Of a stretch of DNA of 64,000 nt, positions 34,756 through 42,817 are shown in pieces; the stretch's first letter is position 1, and each line of letters begins with the position of its first letter. Source of the DNA: Pseudomonas brassicacearum subsp. neoaurantiaca (GTDB lineage Bacteria; Pseudomonadota; Gammaproteobacteria; Pseudomonadales; Pseudomonadaceae). The stretch is from contig NZ_VDLV01000011.1 of the NCBI RefSeq assembly GCF_013608025.1, forward strand, positions 62,241 to 126,240, read 5' to 3'. The translations under genes were made by a program, and so were the position numbers. Below the pieces are notes generated by a model. It saw only the letters and a program-made list of their open reading frames with translations, had not been told where the DNA came from and did not search any database.

Positions 34756-36723
34756 TCAGAAGGCAAAGCACGAACAGCCAAACGCGCCCCAGAAACCCTG
34801 GAAGTCGCTGACCGGGACGTTCGACAAGCGCGCCCGTTCGTGGCTGTGGGAGTGCACCGTGCAAGGGCCGCTGCACTGGTGGACCTGGGCTTGCAACGGT
34901 GAGGTCGGACGCCAGTGCCCCGGGACCTTGACCACGGGCGACCAGTCCGGCAGCACCGGGACGCTGGCCGGGCCGAGTTTCTCGAAGTCGCCAGCGGCGT
35001 AGACCACTTTGCCGTCGACCACGGTCAGCACCGACTCGATCCACTTGATCGCTTCTTCCTCCACGCTGAAGAAATCCGCGCTCAGGGCCGCCAGGTCCGC
35101 CAGTTGGCCGACCTTGATCTGGCCTTTCTTGCCCTGCTCGGACGAGAACCAGGCACTGCCATGGGTGAACAGTTCCAGGGCGGTCAGGCGCGGCAGGCCT
35201 TCTTCGTGCAACGACAGGCCGCCAACGGTGCGACCGCTGACCATCCAGTACAGCGAGGTCCACGGGTTATAGCTGGAGACGCGAGTGGCATCGGTGCCGG
35301 CGCCCACCGGCACGCCTTCGGCGAGCATGCGCTTGATCGGCGGCGTGGCTTCGGCGGCCTTGGCGCCGTAGCGGTCGACGAAGTATTCGCCCTGGAAAGC
35401 CATGCGGTCCTGGATCGCAATACCGCCGCCCAGGGCTCGCACGCGTTCGATGTTCTTCGGCGTGATGGTCTCGGCGTGGTCAAAGAACCATGGCAAACCG
35501 TTGAACGGAATGTCGCGGTTGACCTTCTCGAACACGTCGAGCATGCGGCTGATGGATTCGTCATAGGTCGCGTGCAGGCGGAATGGCCAGCGTTGCTCGA
35601 CCAGGTGACGAACCACCGGCTCCAGGTCCTGCTCCATGCCCGCCGGCAGGTCCGGGCGCGGTTCGAGGAAGTCTTCGAAGTCCGCCGCCGAGAACACCAG
35701 CATTTCGCCGGCGCCGTTGTGCCGCAGGAAGTCATCGCCCTGGTGCAGCTTGACGCTGCCGGTCCAGTTCTTGAAATCGGTGAGTTCTTCCTTGGGTTTC
35801 TGGGTGAACAGGTTGTAGGCGATGCGCACCGTCATCTGTTGCTCGCGGGCCAACTGCTCGATCACCGCATAGTCATCCGGGTAGTTCTGATAGCCGCCGC
35901 CCGCGTCGATGGCGCTGGTCAGGCCCAGTCGGTTGAGCTCGCGCATGAACTGACGGGTGGAGTTGACCTGGTATTCCAGCGGCAGCTTCGGTCCCTTCGC
36001 CAGCGTCGAGTAAAGGATCATCGCGTTGGGCCGCGCCACCAGCATGCCGGTCGGGTTCCCGTTGGCATCGCGAACGATCTCGCCACCGGGCGGGTTCGGC
36101 GTGTCGCGGGTGTAACCGGCCACGCGCAGGGCGGCGCGGTTGAGCAAGGCGCGGTCGTACAGGTGCAACACAAACACCGGGGTGTCGGGCGCAGCCTGGT
36201 TGAGTTCTTCCAGGGTCGGCATGCGTTTTTCGGCGAACTGGAATTCGTTCCAACCGCCCACTACGCGAACCCACTGTGGCGTCGGCGTGCGATCGGCCTG
36301 GTCCTTGAGCATGCGCAGGGCATCGGCCAGGGACGGCACGCCTTCCCAACGCAGCTCCAGGTTGTAGTTCAAGCCGCCACGGATCAGGTGCAAGTGCGAG
36401 TCGTTGAGCCCGGGAATGACGGTGCGGCCCTTGAGGTCGATGACCTGGGTGCCACTGCCACGCAAGGCCATGGCTTCGGCGTCGGTGCCCACGGCGACGA
36501 AGCGCCCCTGGCTGATGGCAACCGCGCTGGCGCGAGGCTTCTCGCGGTCAACGGTGTGGAATTGGCCATTGAACAGAATCAGATCGGCGTTCATAGGGTT
36601 TCCTTGTGAATGGGAAGAAGCAAGGGACAGGCGTGGCCAGAAAGCCGCCGCCGCGCTGAGCAAGGACCCGGCGGCGAGCAGTTGGCGGCGCAGCGGATCG
36701 GTCGGGTCATCTTTATTGGCCAT
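34756..36723 (-). CDS. Amidohydrolase (YtcJ-like, TIM-barrel metal-dependent) with Tat-like signal and Cys/His tail
   Basis: A 655-residue amidohydrolase-3 family enzyme; the metal-binding motif NDSHLHLI opens the barrel and GAGTDATRVSSYNPW closes it. The N-terminus DPLRRQLLAAGSLLSAAAAFW looks like a twin-arginine signal, so export is possible. A second start at 36594 (MNADLILFNG) has its own AAGGA site and would give a cytoplasmic form. The C-terminus after the barrel carries an unusual Cys/His-rich tail (QCSGPCTVHSHSH ... GCSCFAF). It overlaps the upstream monooxygenase-like gene by 11 bases. The substrate is unknown. Confidence 0.85.
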   Translation of the reverse strand: MANKDDPTDPLRRQLLAAGSLLSAAAAFWPRLSLASSHSQGNPMNADLILFNGQFHTVDREKPRASAVAISQGRFVAVGTDAEAMALRGSGTQVIDLKGRTVIPGLNDSHLHLIRGGLNYNLELRWEGVPSLADALRMLKDQADRTPTPQWVRVVGGWNEFQFAEKRMPTLEELNQAAPDTPVFVLHLYDRALLNRAALRVAGYTRDTPNPPGGEIVRDANGNPTGMLVARPNAMILYSTLAKGPKLPLEYQVNSTRQFMRELNRLGLTSAIDAGGGYQNYPDDYAVIEQLAREQQMTVRIAYNLFTQKPKEELTDFKNWTGSVKLHQGDDFLRHNGAGEMLVFSAADFEDFLEPRPDLPAGMEQDLEPVVRHLVEQRWPFRLHATYDESISRMLDVFEKVNRDIPFNGLPWFFDHAETITPKNIERVRALGGGIAIQDRMAFQGEYFVDRYGAKAAEATPPIKRMLAEGVPVGAGTDATRVSSYNPWTSLYWMVSGRTVGGLSLHEEGLPRLTALELFTHGSAWFSSEQGKKGQIKVGQLADLAALSADFFSVEEEAIKWIESVLTVVDGKVVYAAGDFEKLGPASVPVLPDWSPVVKVPGHWRPTSPLQAQVHQCSGPCTVHSHSHERARLSNVPVSDFQGFWGAFGCSCFAF

Positions 36724-37351
36724 GGCCGGGCTCCAAGTGTTCGTGGGCCTTGGACGCTTCCAACCATGGCGCGAACAGGCGGGTCGCCAGCGGCATGCAC
36801 ACGTACACCACCGAAAGCACGATGGTCACGGTGATCAGGAACGTGGCGACCACGTAGTTGGACAGGAACGCGTTGAGTTGCAGCAGCGGGCCCCAGAGCA
36901 AGGGCACCAGCAGCGTGTGCGGCAGGATGACGAACAGCGTCACCACCGATTGTTTCCAGCGCGGCGGCGGCGTAGCGGCATCGGCCAGCGGGGCGAACCA
37001 GAATTCCTTGTGGGAGGCGACTTCGGTCTGGTCGCCATCGGCCAGCAGCGGCGCGGCCTCTTCCACCAACTCGCGACGCTCGGCCGAGTCCAGCCAGCGC
37101 TGCATGGCCTCGGTGGAGCAGAACCGCAGCACGCAGGTAAACAGCGATAATCCGCCCTGCTTGCCCCGGACCACATCCACGCCCAGGTGCCCCGGCCACT
37201 GGCCGGCAACGCTGACGATGCGCCGCAACCAGGCTTCATAGGCGCCGTCCTGGCCGGCCTTGATCCGGTGCTTGACCACCAGCGTGACGATTTCGTCGGA
37301 ACCGGGCATGGCCGGCGTCGCGGTGGATTCGAGGGTTGGGGATTCAGACAT
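36713..37351 (-). CDS. Membrane-anchored antibiotic-biosynthesis-monooxygenase (ABM) domain protein
   Basis: A 212-residue protein with an ABM-type ferredoxin-like domain (about residues 20-115: VTLVVKHRIKAGQDGAYEAWL ... GLSLFTCVLRF) followed by two membrane helices (about 130-195). ABM domains include small cofactor-free oxygenases and haem-degrading enzymes, but the activity here is unknown. The start MSESPTLEST has GGAG nine bases ahead. It overlaps doxX by eight bases upstream and the amidohydrolase start by 11 downstream. Confidence 0.8.
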   Translation of the reverse strand: MSESPTLESTATPAMPGSDEIVTLVVKHRIKAGQDGAYEAWLRRIVSVAGQWPGHLGVDVVRGKQGGLSLFTCVLRFCSTEAMQRWLDSAERRELVEEAAPLLADGDQTEVASHKEFWFAPLADAATPPPRWKQSVVTLFVILPHTLLVPLLWGPLLQLNAFLSNYVVATFLITVTIVLSVVYVCMPLATRLFAPWLEASKAHEHLEPGHGQ

Positions 37352-37757
37352 GGCGAAGCACTCCATCAAAACGCGTGTTCATCGCCAGGCGGCCGGGGCC
37401 GGCAATGAATACGCTGGTAAATATGATCAGCAGTAACCAGCCGAACTGCCCTTCTTCCAGGCTCCACTGCGGATGCACCATCAGCAGCGCCACGGCCAGC
37501 AGGAACAGGATCGGCAGGCACGCCAGCCGAACCAGCACACCGGCCATGATCAACAGCGGGCACAGAACTTCGGCGAAAATCGCCAGGATGAGCGTGGGTG
37601 CCGCGCCGAGGTGGAACGGGTCTTCGATGCGGGTCAGTTCGGTGCTGTAGTTCAACAACTTGGGCAAGCCATGCACCCACAACAGGAACAATGCGCCGCT
37701 CAGGCGCAGGACCAGCAGGCCCAGGTCCTGCATGCGGCGTTCGTCAGTGGTATTCAT
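37344..37757 (-). CDS. DoxX-family membrane protein
   Basis: A 137-residue protein with four hydrophobic helices (LVLRLSGALFLLWVHGLPKLL; LILAIFAEVLCPLLIMAGV; LPILFLLAVALLMV; WLLLIIFTSVFIAG). This is the DoxX/YphA pattern, linked in some bacteria to quinone or thiosulfate redox chemistry; function here is unknown. The ATG overlaps the LysR stop (ATGA), which fixes the start. Confidence 0.85.
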   Translation of the reverse strand: MNTTDERRMQDLGLLVLRLSGALFLLWVHGLPKLLNYSTELTRIEDPFHLGAAPTLILAIFAEVLCPLLIMAGVLVRLACLPILFLLAVALLMVHPQWSLEEGQFGWLLLIIFTSVFIAGPGRLAMNTRFDGVLRHV

Positions 37758-38707
37758 CGATGAGCTCCGGCCGGGTCCGTCGAGGCGGCTGCGGCCGCAG
37801 GCAACGGTTGGGACATGTGGGTGGCGATGCGCGAGCGCAGCCAGCGCTCGGCGGGGTCGTTGTCGTGCACGCCGCTCCAGACCATCGACAACTCGGCGGC
37901 ATTGATCTCGAACGGCGGGTCTTCGGCGCGCAACGCGCAACCTTCCACCAGCGCACAGGCGGCGTAGTCGGGCACGGTGGCGATCAGCTCGGTGCCGGCC
38001 AGCAAGGCGCGCAGGCCACTGAATTGCGGCACCGCCAGCACGACCTTGCGCGCCCGGCCGATGCGGGCCAGGTCCAGGTCGATGTTGCCGCTCAGGTCAC
38101 CGGAGAACGAAACCATGGCGTGAGGCCGCGAGCAGTACTCGTCCAGAGTCAGCGGCCCCGGGCGCTTGTCGCCGCGCAAGACCTTGCAGGGAATGTCCCG
38201 CAGTTTCTTACGCTTGGCATTGGCCGGCAGGTCGGTGGTGTAGCTGACGCCGACACTGATCTCGCCGCTGGCCAGCAGTGACGACATCAGCAGGAAATTG
38301 GCCCGGCGCACCACGACGATGATGCCCGGCGCTTCTTCACGCAGTTGACTCAGCAGCGGCGGGAACAGGCCGAATTCGGCATCGTCCGACAGACCGACGC
38401 GAAACACGTCGCAACTGGTGGACGGGTCGAACGCCTTGGCTCGGCTGACGGCACTGGAAATCGTGTCCATCGCCGGCTGCAATTCCTGCAGGATCGCCAG
38501 GGCCCGTGGCGTGGGCTCCATGCCTCGGCCGTGGCGGATCAGCAGCGGGTCATCGAACAGATCCCGCAGCCGCCCCAGCGCCGCACTCACCGCCGGCTGG
38601 CCCATGAACAGCTTTTCGGCGACGCGGGTCAGGTTTTTCTCGAACATCAATGCCTCGAAGATCACCAGGAGGTTCATGTCGAGACGGCGTAGGTCGTTGC
38701 GGTTCAT
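37754..38707 (-). CDS. LysR-family transcriptional regulator, first gene of an overlapping operon
   Basis: A 317-residue NodD/SyrM-like LysR protein: helix-turn-helix MNLLVIFEALMFEKNLTRVAEKLFMGQPAVSAAL, then the co-inducer domain. Unusually it is not divergent from its likely targets but heads the same transcript: lysR-doxX-ABM-amidohydrolase, with 4-, 8- and 11-base overlaps. The C-terminal 20 residues are Ala/Pro-rich (LPAAAAASTDPAGAHR). Confidence 0.88.
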   Translation of the reverse strand: MNRNDLRRLDMNLLVIFEALMFEKNLTRVAEKLFMGQPAVSAALGRLRDLFDDPLLIRHGRGMEPTPRALAILQELQPAMDTISSAVSRAKAFDPSTSCDVFRVGLSDDAEFGLFPPLLSQLREEAPGIIVVVRRANFLLMSSLLASGEISVGVSYTTDLPANAKRKKLRDIPCKVLRGDKRPGPLTLDEYCSRPHAMVSFSGDLSGNIDLDLARIGRARKVVLAVPQFSGLRALLAGTELIATVPDYAACALVEGCALRAEDPPFEINAAELSMVWSGVHDNDPAERWLRSRIATHMSQPLPAAAAASTDPAGAHR

Positions 38708-38735
38708 GGGTGTGATTCCTGTTCAATACCGATCC

Positions 38736-38825
38736 TGTGGGAGCGAGCTTGCTCGCGATAGCGGTGGGTCAGCTTGCATCGATGTTGAATGTGATGACGC
38801 CTTCGCGAGCAAGCTCGCTCCCACA
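38736..38825. repeat. REPIN, GTGGGAGCGAGC family
   Basis: Inverted arms TGTGGGAGCGAGCTTGCTCG and reverse complement between the lysR gene and the hydrolase gene. Confidence 0.9.
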
Positions 38826-38839
38826 GGTTTGCGCTCTGA

Positions 38840-39661
38840 TCAGCCTCGGATGAACGCCAGCAGATCCGCGTTGAGTTGATCCTTGTGGGTGTCGGTCAGG
38901 CCGTGGGGCGCGCCTGGGTAAACCAGCAGCTGCGAGTTCTTGAGCAACTTGGCTGCCGCGATGCCGGCGGTTTCGATCGGCACCATCTGGTCGTCATCGC
39001 CATGAACCACCAGGGTTGGCACGTCGATGTTGCGCAGGTCTTCGGAAAGGTCGGTCTCCGAGAACGCCTTGATGCAGTCGTAAGTGTTCTTGTGGCCGGC
39101 AAGCATGCCTTGCATCCAGAACCAGTCGATCATGCCTTGGGAGACTTTGGCGCCTGGGCGGTTGGCACCGAAAAACGCGCTGGCCACATCCTTGTATAGC
39201 TGAGAACGGTCGGCCAGGGAGGCCTGGCGGAAGCCGTCGAAAACTTCGATGGGCAAGCCGCCGGGGTTGGCCGGGGTCCTGAGCATCAGCGGCGTGACGG
39301 CCGAGATCAGGCCGAGCTTGGCGACGCGGGCGGCGCCATGACGACCGATGTAGCGCGCCACTTCGCCACCGCCGGTGGAGAAACCGAGCAACACCGCGTC
39401 CTTGAGGTCCAGGCGCTCGATCAGTTCCGCCAGGTCATCGGCATAGGTGTCCATGTCGTTGCCGTCCCATGGCTGGCTGGAACGCCCGTGTCCACGGCGG
39501 TCGTGGGCAATCACCCGGTAGCCGTTGGACGCGAGGAACATCATCTGCGCCTCCCAACTGTCGGAGTTCAACGGCCAGCCGTGGCTGAAGACCACCGGTT
39601 GGCCAGTGCCCCAGTCCTTGTAGTAGATCTCTGTGCCGTCGCGGGTGATGAACGTGCTCAT
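38840..39661 (-). CDS. Alpha/beta hydrolase, non-haem chloroperoxidase/arylesterase-like
   Basis: A 273-residue alpha/beta hydrolase of the Pseudomonas chloroperoxidase-F/arylesterase group: [20 protein letters not shown], oxyanion HGWP, nucleophile Ser95 in GFSTGGG, the acid in [11 protein letters not shown] and His in [10 protein letters not shown]. Family members hydrolyse esters and, through peracids, halogenate organics. The start at 39661 is the family start; upstream codons to 39694 are atypical. Confidence 0.88.
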   Translation of the reverse strand: MSTFITRDGTEIYYKDWGTGQPVVFSHGWPLNSDSWEAQMMFLASNGYRVIAHDRRGHGRSSQPWDGNDMDTYADDLAELIERLDLKDAVLLGFSTGGGEVARYIGRHGAARVAKLGLISAVTPLMLRTPANPGGLPIEVFDGFRQASLADRSQLYKDVASAFFGANRPGAKVSQGMIDWFWMQGMLAGHKNTYDCIKAFSETDLSEDLRNIDVPTLVVHGDDDQMVPIETAGIAAAKLLKNSQLLVYPGAPHGLTDTHKDQLNADLLAFIRG

Positions 39662-39761
39662 GACTTGACTCCTTGAGATGGGTGGATCGCTCAATGGTCC
39701 GGCCAGGAGAGATATTTGCGTGAGTTAAACGTTGTTAATTTTTTCGGGACTGACGTGCTTT

Positions 39762-39892
39762 TGTGACGATGGAGCTTGCTCCCGCTGGGCTACGCAGCGG
39801 CCCCTGGATTGTCACCTTGGTGTGCCAGATTGAGTGGAAATGAGGGTTTTGGGGCCGCTTCGCGACCCAGCGGGAGCAAGCTCCCTCGCCAC
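39762..39892. repeat. Degenerate REPIN, GTGGCGAGGGAGCTTGCTCCC subtype
   Basis: The left arm is decayed (TTGTGACGATGGAGCTTGCTCCC) and the right arm intact. It fills most of the 345-base gap between the hydrolase and the STAND regulator, the rest of which shows no gene. Confidence 0.8.
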
Positions 39893-40006
39893 GGGTTAGG
39901 CGTTGATCGGGGGGATGGAAACACCACCCGCCGTTGCGCTTGTCACAAAACCTGACGAATATACTCAGGTACAGTCCATCTCCAGGGACAGAACCATGAG
40001 CACGCC

Positions 40007-42817
40007 ATGAGCCAATACCTCAGCCTGCCCGTCGAGAAGACGGTGCATTTCGGCCCCTATCGGGTCCATCCGCGCCAGCGCCTGGTGCTGGAGGGCGGGC
40101 AGCCGTTGCGCCTGGGTCGGCGGGCGGTGGAGATTCTGTTGGTATTGCTTGAACACGCCGGCCAGGTGGTGAGCAAGCAGCAGTTGATCGCCCGGGTCTG
40201 GCCAAAAAGCGTGGTGGAAGACACCAACCTGCGGGTTCACGTGGCGGCCCTGCGCAAGGCCCTGGGCGACGGACAGGCTGGCCAGCGCTACATCGTCACC
40301 GTGGCGCAGCGTGGCTACAGCTTTGTCGCGCCGGTCACCAGCGAACCGCCCGAGCAACTGGCCCGTATCCCCCACCCTTCCCTGGCGGGCAACCTGCCGC
40401 CGCGCCGCACCCGCGTGATCGGACGCCAGGGCCTGGTGGAAAGCCTGGTCGCCCAGTTACCGCGAAAGCGTTTTATCACGCTGGTTGGCAGTGGCGGTAT
40501 CGGCAAGACCACCGTTGCCTTGCGCGTCGCCGAGCGGCTGATCGGACAATATCGCGATGGTATTTACCTGCTGGACCTGGGTTCGCTCAACGACCCGGCC
40601 ATGATCGCGCCGAACCTTTGCGCACTGCTGGAGCTTTCGCCGCAAGACGGCGCACCGCTTGAAACAATCCTCAAACCGCTCAAGGACCGCCATTTCCTAC
40701 TGGTGATCGATACCTGCGAGCATTTGATCGACGCCGTCGCCCTGCTCTGCGAGACCTTGCTCCGTGGCGCACCACACTTGCACATCCTGGCCACCAGTCG
40801 CGAGGGCCTGCGCGCCGAGGGCGAACATGTGCAGCGCCTCGATTCCCTGGCGCTGCCGCCACGGGGGATGACCATCGAAGGCTATCCGGCCCTGGAGTAC
40901 CCGGCACTGCAACTGTTTGCCGAGCGGGCGATGGCCAGCCAGGACGACTTCGAGCTGACCGATCATGAAGTCCCGCTGGTCGTCGACATCTGCCAACGGC
41001 TGGATGGCATTCCCCTGGCCATCGAATTGGCAGCCGCGCAAATCGGACGCTTCGGGCTCGAAGAGCTGCGCCGGCAATTGCAGGGTAGCGTCGCCCTGCT
41101 CGCCCATGACAACCACGCCAGCGCCCCGCGCCAGCAAACGCTGCGCGCCACGCTGGACTGGAGCTTCGCGCTGCTCACCGCGTGCGAACAGACTTGCCTG
41201 CGACGGCTGGCGGTGTTCGTGGGCAGCTTCAACCTGGCGTCCGCCGCAGCGGTTATCGTCGGCCAGCATGTCGCGCCCGAACAGGTATTGGTATCGGTCA
41301 GCCAATTGGTCGCCAAATCGCTGCTCAACGTCGAGATCGGTGACGAAGAGGTCCGTTATCGCCTGCTGGATACCACCCGCAGCTACGCCCTGGAAAAATT
41401 GATCGCGGCAGGCGAACTCGCGGCCAGCCAGGAGCGCCACGCCGAGCGCTGCCTGACCCTCATGGAACAGGCGGAAAAAGACTGGGAGCACATCCCGACG
41501 CGGCAGTGGATTGCGCGCTACGCCACTTACCGCGACGACATTCGTGCGGCGCTGGACCAAGGGCTGGGCCCGCACGGTTCGCACAGCGTGGCGATCCGAT
41601 TGACGGCGCGAACGCTGCCCCTCTGGCAAGAACTGTCGCTCCTCAAGGAACATGGCCTTTACGTCAACAAGGCCCGGGATCTGCTGCAAGGCACCGCCTC
41701 GCCATGCCCGAGACTGACCCTCGCCCTGGAGCTGGCCCACGCCAGTCTCAACTACCACACCGAGGGCGGCACGCCCGCCACTGTCGCCGCGTTTGCCACG
41801 GCTCGGCGCCTCGCCAAACAGCATGGGGACTTGGCCGGTGAGCTGCGGGCCTTGTCCGGGCACATGGCGGTCAACCTCAGTTGCGGGCACTATCAACAGG
41901 CGTTGGAACAATGCCAGGACTTCGACCGGCTGGGACCGCCGGGCGACCCGGTCCTGTCCTTGAGCACCCAACGCCTGCGGGTGCTGGCGTTGCATTTCAT
42001 CGGCGACCAGGACGCGGCGCGGCACGATGCCGAGCAGGTCATCCAGCGCCTGGCCCAAAGCGGTCATTTAAGCCGTTTCACCCACGGTTTCGGCGTGCAG
42101 TACGAACAAAGCGTGGCCGCACTGACGATCCTGGCGCGGATACTCTGGCTCCAGGGGTTTCCCGAGAAAGCCCGGCGTACCGCCAACCTCGCGTTGCAGA
42201 TTGCCCTGCAAATCAACCACGGCCTGTCGATCTGCTACACCCTGGCGATCAGCGGTTGCATCGTCGCCCAGTACACCGGCGATCACGCAACCGCCCGGGA
42301 ACGGCTCGACAGGTTGAAACACGAGGCCCGAAAACATTCGGTGAGGCTGTTCCATGACTGGGCCTGCCACTTCGAGCGCGCATTCGATGGCGCAGCCTTG
42401 GAGACGGGCCCGGCCCCGACCAGTCTCATCCAGGACATGGTGGTGACTGTCCGGCCGGATACCGTCAGCCCGGCACAGATTGAACGCGCCCACAGTGGCG
42501 CGGCGGGCTGGTGCTCGGCGGAGATCCTGCGCGCCGCCGCCGAGGCCTTGCTGGCGCAGGACGATGCCGATGCCGAAGCGCCTGCCGAAGCCCATTTGCA
42601 GGCCGCGCTGGCTGTGGCCCGACGCCAAGGCGCACGCGCCTGGGAGCTGCGCGGTGCCATCTTCCTGGCTCGCCTGTGGCAACGGCAAGGCCGCGACGCG
42701 GCCGCGCACGACCTGCTCGGACCGGTCTATCGAGGCTTTACGGAAGGGTTCGACACCCCCGATCTAACGGAAGCCGGCGTGCTGCTCCAGGCGTTGGCTC
42801 GCCGGCTCGGGTCGTGA
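40007..42817 (+). CDS. Winged-helix/STAND-ATPase/TPR transcriptional regulator
   Basis: A 936-residue signal-transduction ATPase. An N-terminal OmpR-type winged helix (residues 1-105: PLRLGRRAVEILLVLLEHAGQVVSKQQLIARVWP ... YIVTVAQRGYSFVAP) is followed by a STAND NTPase with P-loop GSGGIGKTT (about 161-169), Walker B-like LLVIDTCEH and the QRLDGIPLAIELAA motif. A long helical TPR-like region runs from about 480 to the end. No phosphoacceptor receiver is present, so activation is probably by ligand or protein binding to the TPR part. The 3' end overlaps a convergent, related gene by 54 bases. A four-codon mini-ORF (39996-40010) overlaps its start. Confidence 0.85.
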   Translation: MSQYLSLPVEKTVHFGPYRVHPRQRLVLEGGQPLRLGRRAVEILLVLLEHAGQVVSKQQLIARVWPKSVVEDTNLRVHVAALRKALGDGQAGQRYIVTVAQRGYSFVAPVTSEPPEQLARIPHPSLAGNLPPRRTRVIGRQGLVESLVAQLPRKRFITLVGSGGIGKTTVALRVAERLIGQYRDGIYLLDLGSLNDPAMIAPNLCALLELSPQDGAPLETILKPLKDRHFLLVIDTCEHLIDAVALLCETLLRGAPHLHILATSREGLRAEGEHVQRLDSLALPPRGMTIEGYPALEYPALQLFAERAMASQDDFELTDHEVPLVVDICQRLDGIPLAIELAAAQIGRFGLEELRRQLQGSVALLAHDNHASAPRQQTLRATLDWSFALLTACEQTCLRRLAVFVGSFNLASAAAVIVGQHVAPEQVLVSVSQLVAKSLLNVEIGDEEVRYRLLDTTRSYALEKLIAAGELAASQERHAERCLTLMEQAEKDWEHIPTRQWIARYATYRDDIRAALDQGLGPHGSHSVAIRLTARTLPLWQELSLLKEHGLYVNKARDLLQGTASPCPRLTLALELAHASLNYHTEGGTPATVAAFATARRLAKQHGDLAGELRALSGHMAVNLSCGHYQQALEQCQDFDRLGPPGDPVLSLSTQRLRVLALHFIGDQDAARHDAEQVIQRLAQSGHLSRFTHGFGVQYEQSVAALTILARILWLQGFPEKARRTANLALQIALQINHGLSICYTLAISGCIVAQYTGDHATARERLDRLKHEARKHSVRLFHDWACHFERAFDGAALETGPAPTSLIQDMVVTVRPDTVSPAQIERAHSGAAGWCSAEILRAAAEALLAQDDADAEAPAEAHLQAALAVARRQGARAWELRGAIFLARLWQRQGRDAAAHDLLGPVYRGFTEGFDTPDLTEAGVLLQALARRLGS

